Shown: one piece after another, positions 1 to 7,472 of the stretch | Position numbering within the stretch: the first letter of the stretch is position 1 | Layout: every line of letters begins with the position of its first letter | Assembly (NCBI RefSeq): GCF_000154825.1 | Contig: NZ_DS560019.1 | Location: 806,001 to 870,000, forward strand | Reading direction: 5' to 3' | Source of the DNA: Anaerofustis stercorihominis DSM 17244 | Lineage (GTDB): Bacteria; Bacillota; Clostridia; Eubacteriales; Anaerofustaceae | Length of the DNA stretch: 64,000 nucleotides | Program-made: the position numbers and the translations under genes | The notes under the pieces: generated by a model | What the model was told of the DNA's origin: nothing | Databases searched by the model: none | What the model saw: only the letters and a program-made list of their open reading frames with translations

Positions 1-1
1 A

Positions 2-1099
2 AATTTAGTCAAACATTATGATGTACTCAAAGTAGCTCATCATGGGGCTAAGACTTCAAGTTCAATTCCCTTTTTGAATAAAGTCAAACCGACTTTCTCA
101 ATCATCGGTGTAGGTAAGAATAGTTACGGACATCCCACAAAAGAGACTATAAACAATTTAACAAAAGTGGGTTCTAAAATTTATCGTACAGACAGGGACG
201 GAAGTGTTTTAGTCACTATTGATGATAAAGGAATTAATGTTACAAAGGAAAAGGCAGAGTGTCCAAGCACAGGTATTAGTGTTACTTCATCTGCTAGTAT
301 GTATCTTTCTGAAAAGAAAACAATTAAGGCAAGTTTAACTCCCGATTATTCTACAGATAAAATCACATTTTCCAGCAGTAATACAAAGATTGCTGTAGTT
401 TCTTCTTCCGGTGTCATAACCGGTAAGAAAGTAGGTAAGTGTTATGTTTACGCAAAGTCGACTTCGGGTAAAATCGCTAAATGTCTCGTTACTGTAAAAG
501 CACCGATATTGTCGGTATCCAAGAAGAAAATAAGTTTATATACAAGTTTTGGTACGAGTATAAAAGGAAGTGCAAAGCCGTCTTCATATGTTAAGTTTAA
601 ATCTTATAATAATAAAATCGTAACTGTAAGTTCAAAAGGAACAATTAAAGCAAGAAGAGCAGGAAAGACGTATATTTTAGTTTATTCTTCTCTCGGAAGA
701 AAAGTAAAAGTTCCGATTACCGTTAAACAATCTAAACTTAAATTATTTAAGAAGACCGGGAAAATAATTGCAGGTAAGAAAGCAAAGATAAAAGCAAAAT
801 GCAGTCCAAAGAATAAAATAAAATTTGTATCTTCAAATAAAAGAATAGCGACGGTTAACAGTAAAGGTATTGTTACCGGTAAGAAGGCAGGAACGACAAC
901 AATTAAAGTGAAGGCAAACGGAATCACTTTAAAGTATAAAATAAAAGTTTTAAGCAAGTCCCATTTGACAGTATATATTTCCAATAGAAAAAGTACTTGT
1001 TATCATTACAGTAAAACATGTTTAAAATCTCCAAAGAAAACAACCTTAGGTAAGGCAAAGAAAGCCGGGTATTTACCTTGTAAAAGATGTGTTAAATAA
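2..1099 (+). CDS. ComEC-like metallo-beta-lactamase-fold protein with Ig-like (BIG2) repeats, 3' part only
   Basis: The reading frame is open to the left edge of the window, so the 5' part is missing. The first residues (DVLKVAHHGAKTSSS, then a YGHP motif and a TDRDGSV strand) match the C-terminal end of the metallo-beta-lactamase domain found in ComEC/Rec2 and its secreted relatives. Three BIG2-type Ig-like repeats of about 75 residues follow, each with a K-x-x-SSN and a GxVTGKKxG strand. The protein ends in a short Cys/His segment (TCYHYSKTCL and LPCKRCVK) common at the tail of such secreted hydrolases. It is probably a cell-wall-associated or secreted nuclease or phosphodiesterase-like enzyme; the substrate is unknown. 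The metal-binding HxHxDH part would lie upstream of the window. A bidirectional terminator follows. Confidence 0.75.
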   Translation, partial: NLVKHYDVLKVAHHGAKTSSSIPFLNKVKPTFSIIGVGKNSYGHPTKETINNLTKVGSKIYRTDRDGSVLVTIDDKGINVTKEKAECPSTGISVTSSASMYLSEKKTIKASLTPDYSTDKITFSSSNTKIAVVSSSGVITGKKVGKCYVYAKSTSGKIAKCLVTVKAPILSVSKKKISLYTSFGTSIKGSAKPSSYVKFKSYNNKIVTVSSKGTIKARRAGKTYILVYSSLGRKVKVPITVKQSKLKLFKKTGKIIAGKKAKIKAKCSPKNKIKFVSSNKRIATVNSKGIVTGKKAGTTTIKVKANGITLKYKIKVLSKSHLTVYISNRKSTCYHYSKTCLKSPKKTTLGKAKKAGYLPCKRCVK

Positions 1100-1107
1100 C
1101 AAAAAAA

Positions 1108-1143
1108 TAAAAATAGCACTATATAGCAAGTGCTATTTTTTAT
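1108..1143. terminator. Bidirectional intrinsic terminator
   Basis: A 10-bp perfect stem (AAATAGCACT at 1111-1120 with its complement at 1129-1138) and an 8-nt loop. There is a T run on the right and an A run on the left. It serves the convergent genes on both sides. Confidence 0.85.
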
Positions 1144-1416
1144 TTAATATAAAACTTCAAAAGATGTTTCATTTTCTATAACATCAATATTATCTACTTT
1201 CATAGAAGCAATATAGATAAAACGGTCATATTTTAATTTTTTAATAACTTCGTCTATAAGATGTGCTTCGCCCTGAAATTCAGCTTCGACATTTCCGTTA
1301 TTTAAGTTTTTAACAAATCCTGTCAGACTAAGTTTTCTGGCTTCTTTATAAGCGGTGTATCTAAATCCTACGGCTTGTACTCTACCTTTAAAAATATAAT
1401 GTTTTCTTATTTTCAT
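1144..1416 (-). CDS. acyP: Acylphosphatase
   Basis: A 90-residue protein, the normal length for acylphosphatase, which hydrolyses the carboxyl-phosphate bond of acyl phosphates in the cytoplasm. The catalytic Arg sits in the N-terminal phosphate-binding loop GRVQAVGFRYTA, and the conserved Asn in GFVKNLNNGNVE. It starts 14 nt after the stop of the tag gene and has a GAGAGG ribosome site, so the two probably form one transcript. Confidence 0.93.
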   Translation of the reverse strand: MKIRKHYIFKGRVQAVGFRYTAYKEARKLSLTGFVKNLNNGNVEAEFQGEAHLIDEVIKKLKYDRFIYIASMKVDNIDVIENETSFEVLY

Positions 1417-1430
1417 AATAAAAACCTCTC

Positions 1431-1988
1431 TTAATATCTGAAACAGTTTTTTTCATGGTCATTTATTATTCCGATGGATTGAAGGTAGGAGTAAATAATG
1501 ATAGTTCCCACATATTTCATTCCGCGTTGTTTTAAATCTTTTGATATGGTATCGGATAATTCATTATGGGTCGGCATATTATCATCGATGTTTTTTATGA
1601 TTTTACCATTTGTAAAGCCCCATATATAATCCTTGAAACTTCCGAATTCATTTTGTATCTTTATAAATATTTTTGCATTGTTTATTGCTGCATTTATTTT
1701 ATTCTTATTTCTAACTATATCTTTGTTATTTAATAATTCATCTATTTTATTTTCATCGTATTTAGAAACTGTTATTACATCAAAATCGTCAAAAGCTTTT
1801 CTAAATGCTTCTCTCTTTTTTAGTATCGTTATCCATGACAGACCTGCCTGAAATCCCTCAAGGATAAGCATTTCAAATAGCTCTTTATCATCATATGTAG
1901 GTACGCCCCACTCGTTATCGTGATAATCGATATAAATTTCAGAATTCAAATCTACCCATTTGCATCTTTTTATGTTTTCTTCTTTCAT
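1431..1988 (-). CDS. tag: DNA-3-methyladenine glycosylase I
   Basis: A 185-residue Tag-family base-excision repair enzyme that removes 3-methyladenine from alkylated DNA. The N-terminus has RCKW and YHDNEWGVP, and the core has LEGFQAGLSWITILKKR, all typical of Tag. The four zinc-snap ligands known in the family are present: Cys9, His23, His178 and Cys182. It is the first gene of a two-gene unit with acyP. Confidence 0.95.
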   Translation of the reverse strand: MKEENIKRCKWVDLNSEIYIDYHDNEWGVPTYDDKELFEMLILEGFQAGLSWITILKKREAFRKAFDDFDVITVSKYDENKIDELLNNKDIVRNKNKINAAINNAKIFIKIQNEFGSFKDYIWGFTNGKIIKNIDDNMPTHNELSDTISKDLKQRGMKYVGTIIIYSYLQSIGIINDHEKNCFRY

Positions 1989-2027
1989 ATAATACCTTCC
2001 ACCGTTTATTATGAATATTATATCAAA

Positions 2028-2060
2028 AATAAAAAAAGATGTACATTAATGTACATCTTA
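2028..2060 (-). terminator. Intrinsic terminator of murC
   Basis: A 24-nt perfect palindrome (2036-2059, AAGATGTACATT and its complement). On the minus strand it is followed by a run of T, directly downstream of the murC stop. Confidence 0.85.
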
Positions 2061-2065
2061 ATAAT

Positions 2066-3466
2066 TTATTTATAAACTTCTTTTAATTTTTCCACTATAT
2101 CATATGCTACTTGATTTATTGACTGGCTGCCTGCAACAAGAACAAAATCACCCGGTTTTGCATTATTTACTACATAATCTCTTATATCACTAAATTCACT
2201 TATTACCCTTGAAGGTATATTGTATTTTTCTATTACTTTGTTGGCTATATCCTCAGAATAAATATTCCATTCGTTATCTTCTCTGTCAGAATAAATATCA
2301 TTTAAAATCAGTTCGTCCGCACCTTTCATTGCTTCTACAAACTCATCAAATAAAAGGAATGTCCTGGAGTAAGTATGTGGCTGGAATATTACAAACAACT
2401 TATTATGTTCGTAGTTTTTACAAGCATCAATGGTAACCTTTAGTTCTGTTGGGTGATGGGCATAGTCTTCAATAACGGTAATGTCATTAACTATACCTCT
2501 TTTTTCAAATCTTCTTTTGGCTCCGGTAAACTCTTTGAAACTGTCATTTATTACTTCCTTATCTATCATAAAGAAATCGGATACCGCTACTACGCTTAAA
2601 GCATTTAAAACATTATGTTCACCAGGGATATTTAGTTCGAACTTATGATAGAATTCTCCGCCCTTATAAACATCGAAATTTGGATTTCCGAATTTATCAT
2701 AAGTTATATTTTTAGCTACAAAATCATTGCTGTCGGATAGGCCTGCTTTTACGATTTTACATTCTAAACCGTCAAGTATGTCTAAAACATTTTCATCATC
2801 TCCGTTTACAACAAGCATACCGTCTTTTGGTGTTATTTCCGCAAATTTTCTAAAAGATTCTTTTATCTGTTCGATGCCGCCTGTAAAGTAGTCTAAATGG
2901 TCTTTTTCTATATTTTGGATTGTTCCTACGAAGTGTCTTGAGTGCAAAAAACTATCCACAAATTCACATGCCTCTATAACGAAATAATCACTGTCACCGA
3001 CTCTTGAGTTCCCGTTTATCTTTTTAAGCGTTCCTCCTATGGATATAGAAGGGTCTAAATCTGCATTCAAAAAAACCAAAGACATTAATGACGATGTCGT
3101 TGTTTTCCCATGTGTTCCGCTTACCGCGATAGTTCTTTTATAATATCTGCTGATGAGGCCGAGAAAAACAGAACGTTCAAGCTCTAATATACCTTTATTT
3201 TTTCCTTCTACTCTTTCAGGGTTATTTTCTCTTATCGCTGCTGAATATACGATTAGATCAATATCATCAGTTATATTTTCTTTATTATGCCCTATAATTA
3301 CTTTAATTTCATTTTTTTCCAATTTTTCTGTGTATACACAAGGTCTCATGTCTGAACCTAAAACATCTTTTCCGTTAATTTTGGACATGAGTGCAAGACC
3401 CGACATGCTGGTTCCGCCAATTCCTATAAAATATATTTTTTTTATATTCTCTAAATCTATATTCAT
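2066..3466 (-). CDS. murC: UDP-N-acetylmuramate--L-alanine ligase
   Basis: A 466-residue Mur ligase that adds L-alanine to UDP-MurNAc in the cytoplasmic phase of peptidoglycan synthesis. The N-terminal nucleotide-binding turn is FIGIGGTSMSGLA, the ATP P-loop is VSGTHGKTTTSS, and IEDYAHHPTE and FQPHTYSRT mark the MurC C-terminal domain. It stands alone, divergent from spoVG, with its own terminator. The ribosome site (GGCGGTGA) is modest. Confidence 0.97.
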   Translation of the reverse strand: MNIDLENIKKIYFIGIGGTSMSGLALMSKINGKDVLGSDMRPCVYTEKLEKNEIKVIIGHNKENITDDIDLIVYSAAIRENNPERVEGKNKGILELERSVFLGLISRYYKRTIAVSGTHGKTTTSSLMSLVFLNADLDPSISIGGTLKKINGNSRVGDSDYFVIEACEFVDSFLHSRHFVGTIQNIEKDHLDYFTGGIEQIKESFRKFAEITPKDGMLVVNGDDENVLDILDGLECKIVKAGLSDSNDFVAKNITYDKFGNPNFDVYKGGEFYHKFELNIPGEHNVLNALSVVAVSDFFMIDKEVINDSFKEFTGAKRRFEKRGIVNDITVIEDYAHHPTELKVTIDACKNYEHNKLFVIFQPHTYSRTFLLFDEFVEAMKGADELILNDIYSDREDNEWNIYSEDIANKVIEKYNIPSRVISEFSDIRDYVVNNAKPGDFVLVAGSQSINQVAYDIVEKLKEVYK

Positions 3467-3661
3467 AATTAATTCACCGCCGTATAATTTTATCTTAAAT
3501 AAATATAATATACATTTTACTATGTTTTTATTATTTTTACAATATGTATTTTATTGTATATAATTATAGTTAAATATACTAATAAAATATATGCTTTCAA
3601 TTTAAAAATATAACTATTAAAGAAGCTCTAAATCCCTTATGTATAGCCTATGTAATCGTTG

Positions 3662-3690
3662 TTGCAATTACAAAATTTATGATGTATAAT
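3662..3690 (+). promoter_or_regulatory. Predicted sigma-A promoter of spoVG
   Basis: TTGCAA at 3662-3667, a 17-nt spacer, and TATAAT at 3685-3690. An AAGGGAGG ribosome site lies just before the start codon at 3723. I did not see a clear sigma-H promoter, although spoVG is a sigma-H target in Bacillus. Confidence 0.65.
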
Positions 3691-3722
3691 GTTTATAACA
3701 GATTAAAGGGAGGAAACGTATA

Positions 3723-4004
3723 ATGCAAATAACAGACATTAGGGTAAGGAAGACATATGATGAAGGTAAGATGAAAGCAATTGTATCAGTAACATTTGAC
3801 GATCAGTTTGTTATTCATGACATCAAAATTATTGAAGGGGATAATGGTATATTTATTGCTATGCCGAGCAGAAAGATGCCTAATGGGGAATTCAAAGATA
3901 TTGCACATCCTATAAACCTTGAAACCAGAGTCGATATTCAAAATAAGGTTTTAAAAGCTTATGAAGAAAAATTACAGGAATTGGAAAATGAAGTTGAAGA
4001 GTAG
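3723..4004 (+). CDS. spoVG: Septation regulator SpoVG
   Basis: A 93-residue SpoVG protein. It begins [10 protein letters not shown] and carries the conserved [19 protein letters not shown] segment. The family binds nucleic acid and affects septation, capsule and sporulation gene expression. In many Firmicutes it precedes glmU; here it is monocistronic, ending at a strong terminator. The acidic C-terminal tail (ELENEVEE) is usual. Confidence 0.96.
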   Translation: MQITDIRVRKTYDEGKMKAIVSVTFDDQFVIHDIKIIEGDNGIFIAMPSRKMPNGEFKDIAHPINLETRVDIQNKVLKAYEEKLQELENEVEE

Positions 4005-4012
4005 TTTTTCCA

Positions 4013-4047
4013 AAAAGGCAGTTCTCTATTAGGGGAGCTGTTTTTTT
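4013..4047 (+). terminator. Intrinsic terminator of spoVG
   Basis: A hairpin made from CAGTTCTC and GGGGAGCTG (with G-T pairs), followed by seven T. Confidence 0.8.
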
Positions 4048-4065
4048 GTATGAAAAGAGGGAATT

Positions 4066-4725
4066 ATGAATAAGAAGAGATTTTTGATTTTAATAACATT
4101 GATATTTGCTGTCATGATATTATATGCCCTTAAGTATTTCGGATATATACCAACTAAATCGTATACTTTAAAAGAGCTTGGTATAAAAGAGATAAAGTCG
4201 GGTATTGATAAAGATAAGGACGGAATAGATGATTATAAGGATATAATGCTCGGTGCCAGGGAGTATGTAATGACAAAACCCCAATATAAAAGTGCATATT
4301 ATAAAGACGGATATCCTCCGAAAGGCGAGGGTGTATGTACCGATGTGATATGGTATGCTTTTAAAAAAGCGGGATATGATTTAAAAGATTTGGTCGATAA
4401 GGATATTAAAAATAATACAAAAGATTATTATAGAGTTGATGGTTCTCCAGACCCTAATATCGATTTTAGAAGAGTACCGAATTTATTAGTATTTTTTAGA
4501 AAGAACGCACTTTCTCTTACAACAGATATAACAAAAGTAGACCAGTGGCAGCCCGGGGATATAATAACATTTTCAGATAGCCATATAGGGATAGTATCGG
4601 ATAAGAGAACTAAAAACGGAGAAATACTTATAATACATCAAAGTAAGTTTGAGAAAAAGGAAGTGTATGCAAGATATAGGTATAATGATATCAGCGGCCA
4701 CTTCAGATGGATATATAAAAAATAA
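4066..4725 (+). CDS. DUF1287 family protein, NlpC/P60-like fold, membrane-anchored
   Basis: A 219-residue protein with one N-terminal membrane segment (about residues 6-25) and a DUF1287 domain. Characteristic pieces are GVCTDVIWYAFKKAGYDL, NIDFRRVPNL, a QPGDIITF strand and a SHIGIVSD strand. Cys91, His173 and His191 are candidates for a papain-like catalytic set, as expected for this clan. The domain should face outward at the cell wall, but the substrate of the family is not established. It may be read through from spoVG or from a weak promoter of its own. Confidence 0.8.
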   Translation: MNKKRFLILITLIFAVMILYALKYFGYIPTKSYTLKELGIKEIKSGIDKDKDGIDDYKDIMLGAREYVMTKPQYKSAYYKDGYPPKGEGVCTDVIWYAFKKAGYDLKDLVDKDIKNNTKDYYRVDGSPDPNIDFRRVPNLLVFFRKNALSLTTDITKVDQWQPGDIITFSDSHIGIVSDKRTKNGEILIIHQSKFEKKEVYARYRYNDISGHFRWIYKK

Positions 4726-4747
4726 GACCTTCGTAAAGAAGGTCTAA
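4715..4747 (-). terminator. Intrinsic terminator downstream of the riboflavin transporter gene
   Basis: An 8-bp perfect stem, AGACCTTC at 4725-4732 with GAAGGTCT at 4738-4745. The T-rich tract lies on the minus-strand side, overlapping the end of the DUF1287 gene. Confidence 0.7.
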
Positions 4748-4775
4748 GGATTTATTAAGTAAAGAATTGTATATA

Positions 4776-5342
4776 TTATTTAGTCACTTTTATCATATCC
4801 CTGTCATTTTGTTTGTGGATAAAATTACTGATGGGTTTATAAATAATAAATGTTACTAAACAATTGATACCTGCTTTAAGTAAGTTAAATGGAATTACAG
4901 CTACGGGAAGGGAAGCTATTACCGCATCCATAGGCATTCCGTAAAAATTGGTTGTGATAAGCAGATTTGCCGGGATCATTACTATTACCATTGATAATGC
5001 TCCCAAAATCAAACCTATCATTGCACCTTTTTTTGTTTTATTCTTTCTATATACGAGTGCGGTTACTCCAACCAAAGCGCTGCTTGAAATAATATGCATA
5101 AGTGCTCCTACCCAGCCGTTCATAGCGCTTACAGTCATAGCTTGGATCGAACTTGAGATAATGACTGCTAGGATCCCTACTACAGGTCCGAATTGCAGTC
5201 CTGCAATCAATAATGGGATATCCATCGGTTCATACTCAAGCCATGCTGCCGATGGCATAATAGGGAATCTTATGATTAACATAAGTACTATTGATAATGC
5301 AATAAGCATTGATACTGTTACAAGTCTTCTAGTGTCTTTCAT
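4776..5342 (-). CDS. ribU: Riboflavin ECF transporter substrate-binding (S) component
   Basis: About 188 residues with five to six hydrophobic segments and the early signature of ECF S components (RRLVTVSMLIALSIVLM). The motif YEPMDIPLLIAGLQFGP fits the RibU family. It captures riboflavin and works with a shared EcfA/A'/T module encoded elsewhere. The start at 5342 is chosen because AGGAGGTA lies 8 nt upstream; an in-frame ATG at 5375 has no such site and falls in the leader. The upstream FMN riboswitch supports the substrate call. Confidence 0.92.
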   Translation of the reverse strand: MKDTRRLVTVSMLIALSIVLMLIIRFPIMPSAAWLEYEPMDIPLLIAGLQFGPVVGILAVIISSSIQAMTVSAMNGWVGALMHIISSSALVGVTALVYRKNKTKKGAMIGLILGALSMVIVMIPANLLITTNFYGMPMDAVIASLPVAVIPFNLLKAGINCLVTFIIYKPISNFIHKQNDRDMIKVTK

Positions 5343-5375
5343 TTTTTCTATACCTCCTAAATTTAAGGTATACAT

Positions 5376-5410
5376 AAAAAAATAGTAATTACCCTTCAGG
5401 AAATTACTAA
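5376..5410 (-). terminator. Riboswitch expression-platform terminator
   Basis: On the minus strand, AGTAATTT pairs with AATTACT (arms 5384-5390 and 5402-5408), followed by a T run at 5376-5382. It sits between the FMN aptamer and ribU, so FMN binding probably causes premature termination. Confidence 0.75.
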
Positions 5411-5423
5411 AAAAATACTTTAT

Positions 5424-5540
5424 GTATCCTCTCTCATCCGGACTTTACCGTCGGTAAAGGAATTTCACCTTTTCAGCTTGCGCTCGCAGACTTTAACTGC
5501 CGGTAGGGAATTGCACCCAACCCTGAAGATTGTTCTCCTT
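5424..5540 (-). ncRNA. FMN riboswitch (RFN element)
   Basis: Read on the minus strand, the leader contains the conserved RFN blocks: AGGGTTGGGTGCAATTCCC, ACCGGCAGT, AGTCTGCGAGCGC, GGTGAAATTCC and AGTCCGGATGAGAGA. It lies directly upstream of ribU with a terminator hairpin between them, giving riboflavin uptake control by FMN. Confidence 0.95.
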
Positions 5541-5541
5541 T

Positions 5542-5569
5542 ATTATAATATATTTTTATTTTATGTCAA
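5542..5569 (-). promoter_or_regulatory. Promoter of the FMN riboswitch transcript
   Basis: On the minus strand, TTGACA (5564-5569), a 16-nt spacer and TATAAT (5542-5547). It is placed so that transcription starts at the first aptamer bases. Confidence 0.75.
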
Positions 5570-5915
5570 TATAATTACATTATAAATAAAATTATTTTAA
5601 ATTATGTAGACTTAATGGATGAAATTGGTAAAATATATAAGTGGGCATAGTTATCTGATATAGAATATTGACATTAAAGTATGGGAGAAAGTATATGTTT
5701 GTTTCCTTTTGTGTTCTAAATATATTTATTTATATTTTTATTGATTTGGGATGTGTATTTACGCGTCCTTTTTTATTACAAAAATTTAAGTAAATATTTA
5801 ATAGTTATTTTTATATGCAGATACTACTTTGTGCCACTAAACTTGAAAGGAGGTGATAGAGTAAAAAATATTTGGGTTTTTATCTATGAAAATAATTAGA
5901 AAAGGAGGTGTAAAA
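5570..5915 (+). other. AT-rich gap with an isolated strong Shine-Dalgarno
   Basis: I see no complete gene here. At 5845-5858 there is a near-perfect anti-16S match (GAAAGGAGGTGATA) with no ordinary start behind it. The only candidate is a TTG at 5872 that opens a five-codon frame whose TGA overlaps an ATG at 5886. That ATG is in frame with the following regulator gene, which has its own ribosome site. Confidence 0.4.
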
Positions 5916-6158
5916 ATGCAATTAAGAGACTCACTAAATAGAAGGATCGTTGAATTATGTGACGAAAGAGGACTATCTATTAATAAACTTGCGAATATGT
6001 CGGCAATTCCGCCTACTACGGTTTATAGTATGTTTGACGGTAAATGCGGTAATCCAAGTTTTAAAACTATTAAAATGATTTGTGATAGTTTGGATATGGA
6101 TATAAAAGATTTTTTTGATTCTGAACTATTTATCAATTTAGAAAAAGGTTTTAAATAG
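5916..6158 (+). CDS. Xre-family helix-turn-helix regulator (first of a tandem pair)
   Basis: About 80 residues forming a single Cro/C1-type HTH domain (LSINKLANMSAIPPTTVYSMFDG, then a NPSFKTIKMICDSLDMDIKDFF helix pair). The start at 5916 is preferred because AAAGGAGGTG lies 6 nt upstream; an in-frame ATG at 5886 lacks a close site. The next gene is a paralogue of the same size and plan. Target genes cannot be inferred. Confidence 0.85.
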   Translation: MQLRDSLNRRIVELCDERGLSINKLANMSAIPPTTVYSMFDGKCGNPSFKTIKMICDSLDMDIKDFFDSELFINLEKGFK

Positions 6159-6176
6159 AATGTTCAAAGGTTTGTT

Positions 6177-6215
6177 TGTCAGAGGGATAAAAATCCCTTT
6201 GACAATTTTAATTTT
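6177..6215 (+). terminator. Hairpin between the two Xre genes (terminator or attenuator)
   Basis: An 11-bp stem (TGTCAGAGGGA at 6177-6187 with TCCCTTTGACA at 6194-6204, one G-T pair) followed by ATTTTAATTTT. It probably reduces transcription into the second regulator. Confidence 0.65.
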
Positions 6216-6230
6216 AAAGGAGAAAATAAA

Positions 6231-6500
6231 ATGCACGCAATATATAAAAGTGATACTAGTCTCATTAGTGCCATAACAAAAAGAATAATAAGAATAAGTG
6301 AAGAGAGGAAAATCTCAATTCACAGCCTTGCGGAAAGTTCGGGAATTCCTCCGACGACTGTATATAGTTTATTTGATGGAAAGAGTCAAAATCCCGGTAT
6401 AGGTGTTATATACAGTTTATCAAGGGCACTGGATATGAAAATGGACGAGTTTTTCAGTTGTGATGAAATGGAAGAATTGTACAAATCTGAATTAAAATAA
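6231..6500 (+). CDS. Xre-family helix-turn-helix regulator (second of a tandem pair)
   Basis: An 89-residue single-domain HTH protein (SIHSLAESSGIPPTTVYSLF, then ALDMKMDEFF), clearly paralogous to the preceding gene. It has an AAAGGAG ribosome site and is followed by a strong terminator. The recognition-helix region PPTTVYS is shared by the pair, suggesting related operators. Confidence 0.88.
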   Translation: MHAIYKSDTSLISAITKRIIRISEERKISIHSLAESSGIPPTTVYSLFDGKSQNPGIGVIYSLSRALDMKMDEFFSCDEMEELYKSELK

Positions 6501-6523
6501 CTGTTTAAGCAGTTATTATTTGT

Positions 6524-6556
6524 AGAGAGGAAATTTATTTCCTCTCTTTTTTATTT
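6524..6556 (+). terminator. Intrinsic terminator after the Xre pair
   Basis: A 10-bp perfect stem (AGAGAGGAAA with TTTCCTCTCT) and a T tract. Confidence 0.85.
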
Positions 6557-6560
6557 TATA

Positions 6561-6589
6561 TTGACAAATATATCTGTAACCATTATAAT
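6561..6589 (+). promoter_or_regulatory. Consensus sigma-A promoter of the redox operon
   Basis: TTGACA at 6561-6566, exactly 17 nt, then TATAAT at 6584-6589: a perfect -35/-10 match. So strong a promoter is normally held by a repressor; the inverted repeat at 6604-6622 is the obvious site. Confidence 0.85.
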
Positions 6590-6603
6590 TACATTAATGA
6601 AAC

Positions 6604-6622
6604 TGTAACATGTATTGTTACA
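6604..6622 (+). promoter_or_regulatory. Putative operator, perfect inverted repeat
   Basis: TGTAACA-TGTAT-TGTTACA, 7-bp perfect half sites with a 5-nt centre. It lies just downstream of the predicted transcription start and upstream of the ribosome site. The likely binder is the Rrf2-family protein encoded two genes down (inference). Confidence 0.6.
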
Positions 6623-6635
6623 TAAGGAGGATATA

Positions 6636-7028
6636 GTGAAAAATATATTGATTATAGTGGGGATTGTTATTATTTTGTTTATCAGTTTTAAATATTTTAT
6701 CCCTAAAGAAGAAAATAAAAGTGCTTATCATAAAATTTCTGCTTTAGAAGCAAAAGAAATGATGGAGCAAGGTAATGTAATTATTTTAGATGTAAGAAGA
6801 GAAGATGAATATAAAGGCGGGCATATAAAGAATTCGGTATTAGTTCCAAATGAAACTATCAATAATATGGTATTAAAAGAAATCCCGGACTTAGATAAAA
6901 CTATTTTAGTGTACTGCAGGTCGGGTAGGAGAAGTAAAGATGCTTCAATGAAGTTAGTTGACATAGGATATAAAAATATATATGATTTCGGCGGGATAAT
7001 TGACTGGCCTTATGAAATAGAGAAATAA
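6636..7028 (+). CDS. Membrane-anchored rhodanese-like sulfurtransferase
   Basis: About 130 residues with an N-terminal membrane segment (roughly residues 4-20) and one rhodanese domain. The active-site loop is VYCRSGRRS with the catalytic Cys, preceded by VIILDVRREDEYKGGHIKNS. The start is taken as GTG at 6636 because AAGGAGGA lies 4 nt upstream; an upstream TTG at 6615 has no ribosome site. It leads an operon with an Rrf2 regulator and a flavin disulfide reductase, so a role in sulfane sulfur or thiol-oxidant handling at the membrane is likely. Confidence 0.85.
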   Translation: MKNILIIVGIVIILFISFKYFIPKEENKSAYHKISALEAKEMMEQGNVIILDVRREDEYKGGHIKNSVLVPNETINNMVLKEIPDLDKTILVYCRSGRRSKDASMKLVDIGYKNIYDFGGIIDWPYEIEK

Positions 7029-7044
7029 TTTTAGGAGGTAATTT

Positions 7045-7470
7045 ATGAATAGTGAATTTTCGGTTTCGGTTCATGCATTGGTTTTTTTAAATCATCATTA
7101 TAAAGAATTTAAGACAAGTGAAGAAATATCTGAGAATATTTGTATAAATCCCGCAAGAGCAAGAAAAATCCTTTCTAAACTTAAAAAGGCAGGACTGGTA
7201 AAGACAAGAGAAGGTTCTGTAAAGGGAGGGTATAGTTTTGTACTCAATGCGGCTAATATCACCTTATTAGACGTTTATGAGGCAATAGGAAACAAGGTGG
7301 TAGATATATCTTGGCGTTCCGGAAATGTAAATATGGAATGTCTGATAGCATCCGGTATGGGTGATATTATGGACGGAGTGTATGAAAGATTAGATGAGGT
7401 ATGTAAAGAAGAATTAAATAAAATAACCATAAAGGATATAGACAGTAAAATATTTAAAAATGGAGAATAG
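7045..7470 (+). CDS. Rrf2-family transcriptional regulator, HypR-like
   Basis: A 141-residue Rrf2 protein with an N-terminal winged helix (SEEISENICINPARARKILSKLKKAGLVKTREG, then the GGYSF wing). It lacks the three-Cys cluster of Fe-S Rrf2 proteins but has Cys33, Cys99 and Cys120. Cys33 and Cys99 are, from memory, the positions reported to form the disulfide switch in staphylococcal HypR, a hypochlorite-sensing repressor of a flavin disulfide reductase gene. An RclA/MerA-like reductase gene starts 2 nt after its stop, the same pairing. It probably represses this operon through the inverted repeat at 6604-6622. Confidence 0.85.
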   Translation: MNSEFSVSVHALVFLNHHYKEFKTSEEISENICINPARARKILSKLKKAGLVKTREGSVKGGYSFVLNAANITLLDVYEAIGNKVVDISWRSGNVNMECLIASGMGDIMDGVYERLDEVCKEELNKITIKDIDSKIFKNGE

Positions 7471-7472
7471 AA

